Of a DNA stretch of 18,578 nucleotides, positions 1 to 8,700 are shown piece by piece. Source of the DNA: an uncultured bacterium (lineage in GTDB: Bacteria > Bacteroidota > Ignavibacteria > Kapaibacteriales > UBA4661); the NCBI GenBank assembly GCA_937899715.1, contig CALCNX010000055.1, forward strand, positions 1-18,578, given 5' to 3'. A program made the position numbers and the translations under genes. Below the pieces are notes generated by a model. The model worked only from the letters and a program-made list of their open reading frames with translations, searched no databases and had not been told where the DNA came from. Numbering within the stretch: the stretch's first letter is position 1; the number at the start of each line of letters is the position of its first letter.

Positions 1-56
1 AGCTCTTTGAAGCAAATTTATCCGTTTTCCAACTAAATCCAAGTAGAACCAAAAAT

Positions 57-497
57 TCAGTCCAGTGCGCATATATCCGGCTCCGCCCATGCAGCACGGG
101 CTTCGGGCGAAAACAAACGCTCTTTTGTATAGAATCGAAGGGGGTACTCACGCCCGGCAATATCGCTTTCCAGCATCGTTTCCACAAGGGATTCTGTCGG
201 CAATCCAGAAGTGGCGGTCTCCAGAAAGCGCTTCATCGTACGGATGTAAAACAGCGTGAGCGTCTCGTGATAGCCGCTCGTCGGCGTAGAGACGACACCC
301 ACAGCAGCGTTGTAATGCTTGATGCCATCACGAATACGACGTACCGACTCGGTATCATCAGGATAATTCACTAAATACCAAAGCGCCATTGTCAGGTGCG
401 CGGCGTGTGTCCATTCTTCGCGGGGCAGGGTTCCGTCTTCAAAGCCTGCAACCAAATCGCGTAATGGACGGCTATTCTTGCTAGAGAAGTTTATCAT
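57..497 (-). CDS. Conserved protein of unknown function (HAAHL / GYHET motifs)
   Basis: A 146-residue soluble protein whose function I do not recognise. It has no signal peptide or membrane segment. It looks like a genuine conserved family because it carries ordered motifs: a WTHAAHL stretch (residues 29-35, His31 and His34), GYHETLT (residues 75-81, His77 and Glu78) and a C-terminal YPLRFYTKERLFSPEARAAW-type segment near residues 118-137. The conserved His and Glu residues could bind a metal, but this is inference. The start codon overlaps the stop codon of the upstream Lrp-type regulator in an ATGA junction (494-497), so the two are very probably co-transcribed and translationally coupled. 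No SD is needed for such a start. No terminator is visible in the 56 bases after the stop. Confidence is high that it is a gene and low for any role. Confidence 0.75.
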   Translation of the reverse strand: MINFSSKNSRPLRDLVAGFEDGTLPREEWTHAAHLTMALWYLVNYPDDTESVRRIRDGIKHYNAAVGVVSTPTSGYHETLTLFYIRTMKRFLETATSGLPTESLVETMLESDIAGREYPLRFYTKERLFSPEARAAWAEPDICALD

Positions 498-961
498 GGC
501 GAGATATTGGATAGTATGGGAAGATTACTTGTTTCTTTTGGGGACGACAGTGCGATTGCGGTGTGCGTTCGGGCGATACCGGGAACAGTCTTTAAGCCTT
601 GTTTGAGAAATGTTTCGAGCGCAGCAGTCGTGCGGACACGGACTTTGAGCAAATACGAAAATTCACCCGTGATATGATGACATTCCTGTATTTCCGGAAG
701 CTCGCCCACACGCTGCAAAAATTTGTCTTCGTGCTCCGGCGTTATGAGCAGAACATGGATAAAAGCACAAACATCAAATCCTGCTTGAGCAGCATTGATG
801 CGGACGGTGTAATGCTCCACATATCCTTGCCCATCCAGTTTTTTCAATCGCTCATTCACCGCCGATACCGACAAGCCAACAGCCTTGCCAAGTTCTGCGT
901 AGGAAAGCCGTGCGTTGTGCTGAAGCAAATCCAAAAGGTGATTATCAATAGAGTCGAGCAT
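494..961 (-). CDS. Lrp/AsnC family transcriptional regulator
   Basis: A 155-residue DNA-binding regulator of the feast/famine (Lrp/AsnC) family, about the usual length. The N-terminal AsnC helix-turn-helix lies at residues 2-50: an IDNHLLDLLQHNARLSYAELG start, then the recognition helix region SVSAVNERLKKL. The C-terminal RAM ligand-binding domain spans about residues 62-140, with the typical ECHHITGEFSYLLKVRV segment at 93-109. Family members form dimers to octamers and usually sense amino acids. The gene overlaps the small downstream gene by four bases. Upstream on the same strand, beyond a terminator, is a transsulfuration-type PLP enzyme. Lrp-type regulators next to methionine gamma-lyase genes are known (mdeR/mdeA in Pseudomonas), so this one may control that enzyme; this is inference. 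The family assignment is firm and the ligand is unknown. Confidence 0.95.
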   Translation of the reverse strand: MLDSIDNHLLDLLQHNARLSYAELGKAVGLSVSAVNERLKKLDGQGYVEHYTVRINAAQAGFDVCAFIHVLLITPEHEDKFLQRVGELPEIQECHHITGEFSYLLKVRVRTTAALETFLKQGLKTVPGIARTHTAIALSSPKETSNLPILSNISP

Positions 962-969
962 AAAAACGT

Positions 970-998
970 ATATTGTGCGGTGAAAATTTTATTAACAA
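970..998 (-). promoter_or_regulatory. Possible promoter for the Lrp regulator operon
   Basis: On the minus strand there is TTGTTA, a 17-base spacer, then CAATAT, in an AT-rich stretch between the terminator and the Lrp start codon. The -10-like element is only eight bases from the ATG, so the transcript would be leaderless or nearly so. This is a pattern match only, and AT-rich DNA gives chance matches. Confidence 0.25.
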
Positions 999-1085
999 GA
1001 AAAATTACTAAAAATATATCAAACAACAATAAATTTTCTTTTTAACATCCAAAAAATCGGCAAAATCATTCATTCGACAGCAAAC

Positions 1086-1137
1086 AAAAAGCCTCTGCAC
1101 CCGGGGAATTTTCCACTTCGGGTACAGAGGCTTTTTT
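1086..1137. terminator. Rho-independent terminator, near symmetric
   Basis: The arms GCCTCTG (1091-1097) and CAGAGGC (1125-1131) pair perfectly, followed by a C/A mismatch and a further ACCC/GGGT pairing. The stem is flanked by an A-run on the left and a T-run (1132-1137) on the right, so it can work in either direction. It lies just after the stop of the minus-strand PLP enzyme gene and ahead of the Lrp gene, and so separates those two transcription units. Confidence 0.85.
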
Positions 1138-1170
1138 ATGAATATCCACATTTGCGGTGTCGTCTATCCG

Positions 1171-2289
1171 TTAGCCAAGCGCTTGCGCCAAATCCGCCTG
1201 CAAGTCTTCGTAATGCTCCAATCCAATCGAAAGACGTAGCAATCCTTTCGGCGTGGGCGAGTCAGCACCTTCGACTGATGCACGATGTTCAAGCAGGCTT
1301 TCGACCGCACCGAGGCTTGTGGCGCAGGTAAAAAGTTGGACCTTGCCGCAGACCGCTATTGCTGCATCCCAGCCACCTTTGATTTCCACCGAGAGCATCC
1401 CGCCAAAGCCCTTCATCTGACGCTTTGCCAACTCGTGAAAACGATTATCCGGCAATCCCGGATAATGCACTTTTTCCACGTTTGGGTGCTGTGCCAAAAA
1501 CTCCGCTATCTTCATTGCATTTTCGGAATGTGCTTTCATGCGCTGCGGAAGCGTGGATATGCTCCGCAAGGTAAGCCAGCAGTCAAACGGCGACGGCACA
1601 GCACCACCGACCTTTTGGAACAAACGAATTTTTTCATAGACCTCGCCCGCCTCGCGTGTAACTGCTATTCCGCCCAGCACGTCGCTATGTCCGGCGAGAT
1701 ACTTTGTGGAAGAGTGGAAAACCACGTCGCACCCAAGTTCAAGCGGCTTTTGCAAAAGCGGCGTTGCCCATGTATTATCGCAGACCGAGAATGCACCTGC
1801 CTTACGGGCAATTTCCGCCACTGCCTGAATATCCGTGAGAAACAACCCCGGATTGGACGGCGTTTCCATCCAAATCAATTTTGTTGTAGGGCGCACCGCA
1901 GCTTGCACCGCCTGCAAATCGCTCATATCCACAAAACTCGCCTCCAAGCCCCACGCCCCGTACAATTCACTCACCAGACGGCGCATCGTGAAATAGCAAT
2001 CCTGCGGCATTATCACGTGGTCTCCTGTGCGCAGCATTGTGTGAACAAGTGCTGTTGCGGCTGCCATACCGGAAGCAAAGGCTATTCCCTGCTTTCCACC
2101 CTCCAGTCCCGCGACGCAGACTTCGAGCGCTCCACGATTGGGGTTGTCGTATCGGGAGTACAAATAGGGGTCGTAGGTGCTATCCGGTGCGTGCTGAAAT
2201 GTGGTGGAAAGGACAATAGCGGGCGCAACGGCTTTGGTGACGGGGTCAATCGCTCGTCCGGCGTGAATGGCAAAAGTTTCGGTGTGCAT
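1171..2289 (-). CDS. PLP-dependent transsulfuration enzyme (cystathionine/methionine gamma-lyase or gamma-synthase family)
   Basis: A 372-residue cytosolic enzyme of the Cys/Met metabolism PLP family (fold type I), close to the usual 380-400 residues. Visible motifs are YSRYDNPN (44-51), the FASGMAA cofactor-phosphate segment (71-77), CDNTWATP with Asp171 for the pyridine nitrogen, and the Schiff-base lysine Lys196 in SSTKYLAGHSDVLGG. A SLGAVESLLEH segment follows near 330-340. Members make or cleave cystathionine, or split methionine to methanethiol. Sequence reading alone does not separate these. It carries SLGAVESLLEHRAS where many lyases have SLGGVESLIEHPAS. The neighbouring Lrp-type regulator is compatible with a catabolic gamma-lyase, by analogy with mdeA/mdeR. 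A terminator follows directly. The family is firm and the exact reaction is not. Confidence 0.92.
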   Translation of the reverse strand: MHTETFAIHAGRAIDPVTKAVAPAIVLSTTFQHAPDSTYDPYLYSRYDNPNRGALEVCVAGLEGGKQGIAFASGMAAATALVHTMLRTGDHVIMPQDCYFTMRRLVSELYGAWGLEASFVDMSDLQAVQAAVRPTTKLIWMETPSNPGLFLTDIQAVAEIARKAGAFSVCDNTWATPLLQKPLELGCDVVFHSSTKYLAGHSDVLGGIAVTREAGEVYEKIRLFQKVGGAVPSPFDCWLTLRSISTLPQRMKAHSENAMKIAEFLAQHPNVEKVHYPGLPDNRFHELAKRQMKGFGGMLSVEIKGGWDAAIAVCGKVQLFTCATSLGAVESLLEHRASVEGADSPTPKGLLRLSIGLEHYEDLQADLAQALG

Positions 2290-2511
2290 AGCGAAAAAAA
2301 ACGTGGTTTCACAAATAAAATTAAACGCCTACAATCTACATATTTCCTACGAAACGACCACATCCAGCGAGATTTTGCGGAGCGCTGGGATTTTCTCCCT
2401 GTGTATTCAAGCCGAGATTTCGTATATTGCAGCGTAACCTTTTGACCATTCAGGTCTTTCTTCAGGTATGCTTTCATTCAATTTTCTTCATCCTCTCTCA
2501 CTTTCGCCTTC

Positions 2512-2517
2512 AAGGAG
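2512..2517 (+). promoter_or_regulatory. Strong ribosome binding site
   Basis: AAGGAG lies six bases before the ATG at 2524. It fixes the start of the exported DUF4397-like protein, directly ahead of its signal peptide. Confidence 0.8.
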
Positions 2518-2523
2518 TAGTGT

Positions 2524-4479
2524 ATGGTACGCTTTTTTCGTCTGCGAATAGCGGTTGTTGCGCTGGGAATCCTCACGGTATTGAGCAGAACCGTTCTCGC
2601 TCAAAACAGTTCCGTCAGCACCTCGTTGCAATTCATTCACCTCTCGCCTGACCCGGCGACCAGCCCCATTGCGGTATGGGCGGGGGTTCCTGTTTTTGGG
2701 ACAATACAATTTTTTCCCGCAACATCGAACATTTCTTTTCGCGGTGCCACTCCTGCCATTTCAGGCGTTGCAGGTCCTTTGGGGCAAGTATCGGTCGCAC
2801 AATTTATCGGACAACCTCTTAATGCAAATCTCACATCGAGCACCAGCACCTCAGCAACACCAACAATTCAAGGCGGACAATTTGGTGGGTTAGTGCTTAG
2901 TACAGGCGCAAACGTAGCATTTGTGCGCGGTGTGGTGGACTCAGCATCATATTCAGTGAATCCCAGCGGGGGGGCAACGCGCCTCAGGATAAGTGTTGTT
3001 ACCGACCCTGCACCTCCAGTGGCAGCCACAGGGACACGCATACTATTCTACCAAGGCGTTACCGATGCCCCGCCGATTGATGTCATTATCCGTGAAACGG
3101 GCGACATTATAGCCTCACAACTTAAATTTGACCAAGTTGTCGGTTACAATGTGCCCACAGGAAACTATACGATTGATGTTTACCAAAGTTCTCCAAAAAC
3201 GCTTATAGCCTCATATAATGCGCCGCTTCAGACGCTTGGTTATGCGGGACAGCGTGCTATTATTAGTGCAAGCGGCTTCTTGAACCCCGCGCAAAACCGC
3301 AATGGTGCGGCATTTGGATTAGTTGCCGTGCCAAACACGGAGGTCGTTGCTACACCGTTTATTTTGACAACGGCAGCACCACCATCAGCAGGCACAACGC
3401 TTCCGGCAATTAGCCTCCAAACCATTCACACATCTGCCGACCCGACGCTCAGTCCGATTGCCTTTTGGCTGAACACCACTCCTTTCGGAGGCGCACAGTT
3501 CTTCCCAATTAGCACCAATCTCGCCTTTCGTACTGCAACACCCGTACGAACCAGTATTTCGGCTGGAACTCTCCAAGTGCCGCTTGCAGGAAATACCGGT
3601 CGCCCGACGGATGCCCTTATTACATCGGTTACGACGGGAACACTTCCCGGCGCAAGTATTATTCGCGTCCCCAACTACACCTTTGCTCCTGTGGCAAACT
3701 TCACGCTGCTTGAGGGTGTAGCAGATTCGACACGCTTTGCACCAAACCCAAGCGGACGCAGCACTCGTTTTCAGCTTCGCACCTTGCCCGACACTGAGAC
3801 CTTCGTGCCGAGTACCCAAACAAGGCTACTTTTGTCAAATTCTGTTACTGATTCGCCCGATATTCTTTTTGATGTGCGCGATGCTTCCGGCAATGTCCTT
3901 GGAACATTAGGTTCGCTTGTGTATGGACTTAGCTTTGTTACTACCAATTTTAACGTTGGCAACTACACACTAGCATTACGTCCAAACGGCTCCACGACTG
4001 CTCTTGGGACGTTCAGTCTCAATCTTCTTTCCGAGAATTTGGGTGGTAAACGTATCCTGCTGACCGCCACAGGCTTCGCTAATCCCGCACAAAATCTTGG
4101 CGGACCCGGAGTGCGTATTCTTGCTGCTGTCAACGACAGCACGGGGCGAACCTTTTTGCTGCCGGGCGGGTTTACTGCCGTCCGCGAAGCGCAGGGAGCA
4201 GGGCAGAATACCGGGGGGATGATGCTCCATCTCATCTCACCTAACCCCACACGCGATGAAGCGACTATCCGCTACGAACTCAGCGAACCGAAAGATGTGG
4301 CTGTGAGCGTTGTGGATGCGCAGGGAAAAACTTTGTGGAACACAGAAAGCGTTTTCATGGCAGCCGGAGAGCACATCATCAGGCTTGATGCCAGCACGTT
4401 TGCACAGGGAGCATACACTGTGCGCCTTCAGGATGCACGAGGGAATACCGTTTCGACACGGCTCATTATTGTTCGATAA
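2524..4479 (+). CDS. Exported duplicated DUF4397-like protein with T9SS C-terminal sorting domain
   Basis: A 651-residue protein predicted to be exported. A signal peptide occupies residues 1-26, with likely cleavage after VLA before Gln27. The body is an internal duplication. Copy 1 (about 34-275) and copy 2 (about 297-545) both begin with LQ.IH.S.DP..SPIA.W and FFP..TN..FR.ATP, and both end with a TDAP/TDSP module containing (V/P)GNYT, ATGF/ASGF and NPAQN. The VTDAPPIDV and GNYT features resemble DUF4397, a beta-sandwich domain of exported proteins with no known activity. Residues about 567-651 (SPNPTRDEATIRYEL... to LIIVR) match the type A Por secretion C-terminal domain, which directs export across the outer membrane by the type IX system and surface attachment. 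A surface or adhesive role is inference. The gene stands alone, and no clear terminator follows. The T9SS tail is firm; DUF4397 is from memory. Confidence 0.82.
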   Translation: MVRFFRLRIAVVALGILTVLSRTVLAQNSSVSTSLQFIHLSPDPATSPIAVWAGVPVFGTIQFFPATSNISFRGATPAISGVAGPLGQVSVAQFIGQPLNANLTSSTSTSATPTIQGGQFGGLVLSTGANVAFVRGVVDSASYSVNPSGGATRLRISVVTDPAPPVAATGTRILFYQGVTDAPPIDVIIRETGDIIASQLKFDQVVGYNVPTGNYTIDVYQSSPKTLIASYNAPLQTLGYAGQRAIISASGFLNPAQNRNGAAFGLVAVPNTEVVATPFILTTAAPPSAGTTLPAISLQTIHTSADPTLSPIAFWLNTTPFGGAQFFPISTNLAFRTATPVRTSISAGTLQVPLAGNTGRPTDALITSVTTGTLPGASIIRVPNYTFAPVANFTLLEGVADSTRFAPNPSGRSTRFQLRTLPDTETFVPSTQTRLLLSNSVTDSPDILFDVRDASGNVLGTLGSLVYGLSFVTTNFNVGNYTLALRPNGSTTALGTFSLNLLSENLGGKRILLTATGFANPAQNLGGPGVRILAAVNDSTGRTFLLPGGFTAVREAQGAGQNTGGMMLHLISPNPTRDEATIRYELSEPKDVAVSVVDAQGKTLWNTESVFMAAGEHIIRLDASTFAQGAYTVRLQDARGNTVSTRLIIVR

Positions 4480-4706
4480 TAATTTTCTTGGTAATACCTT
4501 TGGCGATAGCTCATCAGAACTACTGTCACTGGTTTATATTGACTGTACCCTGTCATCATACAACATTCCAATACACAGCATAGACACCACTACGACGCAT
4601 GAGCAGAAGATAGAATGGCGCATTGTGCTATTACATCTTCGATTCAATGCTATGATTAAGACACAAAAATAATTCTTTATCTTTTCACCTCATTTTCTTT
4701 AATAGT

Positions 4707-5627
4707 ATGCTTAAATTCAAAGCCGACAGACGCTCAATTGTCTTTATGTCCGTCACAACGGCACTGCTTTTTGTTCAGTGGAATATGCCGTTTAATCTGT
4801 TTCTCAGCCCCTTGCTGTACATTCTTGCACTGTATTTAGCAATTACCGTTGCCGTTATAGCGCACAATCACAATCACCTGCCAATGTGGAAAAATCAAAC
4901 CATGAATCTCTTCATGGACTACTGGATAACGCTTTTCTACGGCTTTCCCGTCTTTGTGTGGATACCGACGCACAACCGCAATCACCACCACTACACCAAC
5001 CGCGAAGGCGACTACACCATCACTTATCGCTACAGCGAAGGCAACAATTTGGTGACGCTTTTGAGTTATCCCGCCATTAGCAGTTATTTCCAACAGCACC
5101 CTATCACAGAGTATCTGCGCGACCTCTGGATGCGTAATCGCACGAAATTCTTCCAATCCATCGGGCAATACGGCGCGTTGGGGATTATGTATATCATCGC
5201 ACTGGCGATTGATTGGAAAAAAGCTCTTTTGTTCATTGTTGTACCGCACCAAACGGCGCTGTTCTCAGTGCTTATTTTCAATTACCTTCAGCACGTTCAC
5301 GCCGACGAGGAATCAGAGTACAACCACTCGCGCAATTTTGTGAGCAAATTCACCAATATCTGCCTTTTCAATAACGGTTTGCACACCGCACACCATGTCC
5401 GTGCAAACGTGCATTGGAGCGAGGTTCCGGCTCTTCATGCTAAAATTGAGCATTTGATTGCACCCGAACTTAAAGAACGCGGCTTCTGGCCCTACGTCTT
5501 CCGTGTTTATATTGGCGGTCTTTTCAGCGCTAAATATCGCGGAACCTCCATGCGCCTTGAGCGCAAGGCACATGAAGCCACCACATCAGGCATGGTCGGT
5601 CATCACGAGATGGCATCAGCAGCATAA
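4707..5627 (+). CDS. Membrane fatty acid desaturase
   Basis: A 306-residue integral-membrane di-iron desaturase/hydroxylase-type enzyme that would insert a double bond in an acyl chain. The histidine boxes are in order: HNHNH (53-57), HNRNHHH (89-95), an extra QHVH (195-198), and HTAHH (226-230), the last matching the usual third box HxxHH. Hydrophobic stretches lie near 12-50, 70-85 and 155-195, giving the usual layout with all boxes on the cytoplasmic face. It lacks the longer N-terminal region of acyl-lipid front-end desaturases. The start ATG has no obvious SD. The gene sits about 230 bases after the T9SS protein, so it is probably an independent unit, and it ends at a strong terminator. 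Adjustment of membrane lipid fluidity is the likely role. A related hydroxylase or ketolase cannot be excluded. Confidence 0.9.
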   Translation: MLKFKADRRSIVFMSVTTALLFVQWNMPFNLFLSPLLYILALYLAITVAVIAHNHNHLPMWKNQTMNLFMDYWITLFYGFPVFVWIPTHNRNHHHYTNREGDYTITYRYSEGNNLVTLLSYPAISSYFQQHPITEYLRDLWMRNRTKFFQSIGQYGALGIMYIIALAIDWKKALLFIVVPHQTALFSVLIFNYLQHVHADEESEYNHSRNFVSKFTNICLFNNGLHTAHHVRANVHWSEVPALHAKIEHLIAPELKERGFWPYVFRVYIGGLFSAKYRGTSMRLERKAHEATTSGMVGHHEMASAA

Positions 5628-5682
5628 AGAAGCAAAGAGCGCTCTTCCAACGCGCTTACAACTATTCTCTTCAGGGCAAAGA

Positions 5683-5718
5683 AAAACCCCGTAATGTTCC
5701 GAAACATTGCGGGGTTTT
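5683..5718. terminator. Strong bidirectional terminator
   Basis: A 16-pair stem: AAAACCCCG (5683-5691) with CGGGGTTTT (5710-5718), one T/G pair, then AATGTT with AACATT, around a four-base CCGA loop. A-runs and T-runs flank the stem on both sides. It serves the convergent desaturase gene (plus) and WD40-caspase gene (minus). Confidence 0.92.
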
Positions 5719-5761
5719 CATTTTCTTGTAAACACCTATGGCTTCTTGAATTTGAGCTTGA

Positions 5762-8700
5762 TTACTTCTTCGTTATCGGCACAATCTCAAAATCTTTACC
5801 CGAAAGTTGTCCGAATGGTGTTTGTTCTTTGCCTTTGAGCAACTGCCGCGTTAGTTCGGGCACTTGCTCCTCGACGTAGTTTTTCAGTGCATTGACGGTA
5901 ACTTTGCCTTTTTCGTTCTTCACTTCACCGCCAAGTGCTTTGAGGAGCGTGTAAGAAAAAACACCGTGCTGAATGGATGTAACCTGATTGGCAGCTTGGT
6001 CGGACGATGCCGATGCAATGACAGCGCTACCTGTCTTACGCGCCACGCCTTTGACGGATTTCGACTGCATAAAGTCGTCCAGCGCCGCACCGGACTGACA
6101 CGCATCGAAAAGTACCAACTGGCGTGCTGCCGGAACATTCGTCAGCAGAACGCTCAGTTCCTTTGCCGACAGTCCACGTGCTTCCAAATCCTGCTCGTTT
6201 TTCACGTCCTGCATGACGAGATAGAACGTTGATTGCTCGTCAGCTGCCACAACTTTGCCGTGTCCGGCATAAAAGAACACGAATACATCCTGACGTTGTG
6301 CGCTCTCAGTGATCTTTTTGAAGATTTCCTGCACCTTCTCTTTTTTCGCCTCCGCATCGTAGAGCTCGTACTTGAATACCTTATCGTAACCGCCTTGCGC
6401 AGCATTGCCGACGATTGTTTTCAAAACGTCCTGTGCGTCTGTGCGAGCATACGGCAGATTGTATTCTTTGTTGAGATAATCATTCACACCGATTGCAAAG
6501 ACGTGCAAATTCGTCGTCTGAACGGGAATGTTGCACACAACGCTTACTTCACTCGCATTCGATTCGGTCTTGTCGGTGTTAATGGCAACGACCTTGAGGT
6601 CGTTTTTGCCGGGCAGAAGCAGAATCGTGTAGTCGCGCAGAATCGTAAAGCCTTGCGCTGAGGGTAAATTTCTAAACTCTTCAGGAAAGAGCAATTTACC
6701 ATTTTGGAAAATGCGAATTTCCGCAATCTGGGATCCTCTATCTTTTACACCAACGGTTATGTTCACGCGCGGCGACGCAAGTGTATCGGCGGGACGAGGA
6801 GCAAGAATTTCCACCAGAGGCGGCAACTTGAAGTCCCGCGAAATATCGGGAGCCATTTGCACACCAGCAACGGGATTAGCGACTTCCGCTGAGGCGGCTG
6901 CAACGGCAGCTTCTTGCTGTTTTTTCAGTTCTGCTTGTCTGAGCGCGAGTGCTTCAGCATCTTGCTTGGCTTTTGCTTCCATAGCAAGGCGGGCTTTTGC
7001 TTCGTTTTCCTGCTTCGCTTTCAAGTCCGCTTGCTGCTTGGCAAGCGCATCGGCTTCCTGCTTCGCTTTTGCTTCTGCCGCAAGACGTTCTTTTGTTTCG
7101 GCTTCCTGTTTGGCTTTTAGCTCTGCTTGCTGCTTGGCTAGGGCTTCCTGAGCCGCTTTCTCTTTGGCTGCGGCTTGCTGCTTGGCTAGGGCTTCTGCTT
7201 CTTGCTTGGCTTTTGCTTCCGCCGCAAGACGCACTTTTGCCTCAGCATCCTGCTTGGCTTTCAAGTCTGCTTGTTGCTTGGCAAGCGCATCGGCTTCACG
7301 CTTGGCTTTTGCTTCCGCTTCCACGCGAGCCTTTGTTTCAGCCTCTTGCTGTGCTTTGAGCGCAAGTTGCTGTTTGGCAATTTCGGCGGCTTCACGCTTG
7401 GCTTCCGCTTCGGCATCGCGTTTTGCTTTTGCGGCAGCTTCTTTGGCAGCTTTTTCTTGTTGTGCCTTCAATGCCACGGTTGCGGGCGAGGTTGGGAAAA
7501 TACGCGAAAGAAGTTTTGGCGAATAAAAACGCTCAAAGAACGCATCCAACTGCACCGGCTGACCGTCCACGACCCAGTGCAAGAGCTTCGTTCCATCTTC
7601 CGAACCGTCAAACTGCCCGTCGGGCGTTACCACGACCCAATCACCTCTGTCCAAACCGACCAACGTAGCATTTTCTTTCCCTTCCACAGCATCCCACACA
7701 ATGACCTTTGCATCAGCGCTGGCACTCGCAAGGGTGCGGTTGTTGGGGTGGAACGATGTTGCCAGAACCCAGTTTGCATGACCTTTGAGCGTTTTGGTTT
7801 CTTTGCCGCTTGCCACATCCCAGACTTTTACGTCGTCGTCGGTTGCACCGCTTGCGGCATACTTTCCGTCATTGCTGAGAGAAACAGCCATGACCTCGCC
7901 TTTATGTCCTGTAAAGGTCTTAACGGCTTGCCCGGAGGCAACATCCCACACTTTAGCTGTGCGGTCGGCGCTACCGGAAATAAGCTGCTTCCCATTAGCA
8001 GAAAATACAACGCTGTTGATAAGTTCGGTGTGTCCCAAGAGCGCCTTTAGCTCTTTGCCGCTTGCCACGTCCCATAGGCGCACACTGCGGTCGGATGATG
8101 CCGTTGCGAGTATTTTACCGTCGGGACTAAAAGCAACGGAATAGACACTTTTTTTATGCCCACGCAGTTTTTTGTCCAATTTACCGCTTGAAACATTCCA
8201 CAGACTGACCACAGAATCAATAGCGCCACTTGCAATCATGCTGCCATCGGGCGAAATAGCAACCGCTTGAATCGGACTGTCGTCGGTGGTAATGGTTTTC
8301 GTTATTTTACTTGTTTCCACATTCCAAACCACAATACTCTTATTGTCCAGCGATGTGCCGCCTGCGGCAAGCGTCTTGCCATCGGCAGTGTAAGACAGGC
8401 TCGCCACCTGAATAAGCGGTGCTTTCAAGTCGGCAGGCTCGGTACCTTTTTCCAAATCCCATAAGCGGATATTATTGCCGTCCTTGTCGGAATGTGCCGT
8501 TGCGAGATGATTACCCGTTTTGTCGAAGGCAACAGCCTTGATAACTTTGCGGTAGCCGTTGAACTCGCTTGCATCACGCCCTGTGGCTACGTCGTAGGTA
8601 CGCATAGCACGGTCTGCGCCGCCCGTCGTTAGCTTTGTGCCGTCGGGCGAAAAAGCAAAACACAGCACACGCGGAGAATTACCGATAAAGGTGCGGAGTT

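Noticed and set aside
1285..2445. Long open frame (386 codons) on the plus strand
   Set aside because: It lies opposite the PLP enzyme gene, which has all its family motifs. The plus-strand product is Cys/His/Arg-rich with no domain, as expected of an antisense shadow.
2082..2477. 131-codon open frame on the minus strand
   Set aside because: It overlaps the start of the PLP enzyme in another frame and the adjacent intergenic region, and its product is low-complexity Arg/Ser/Pro.
7202..8050. Open frame of 282 codons on the plus strand
   Set aside because: It is antisense to the WD40 and helical repeat region. Its repetitive Phe/Cys/Leu composition mirrors the repeats on the other strand.
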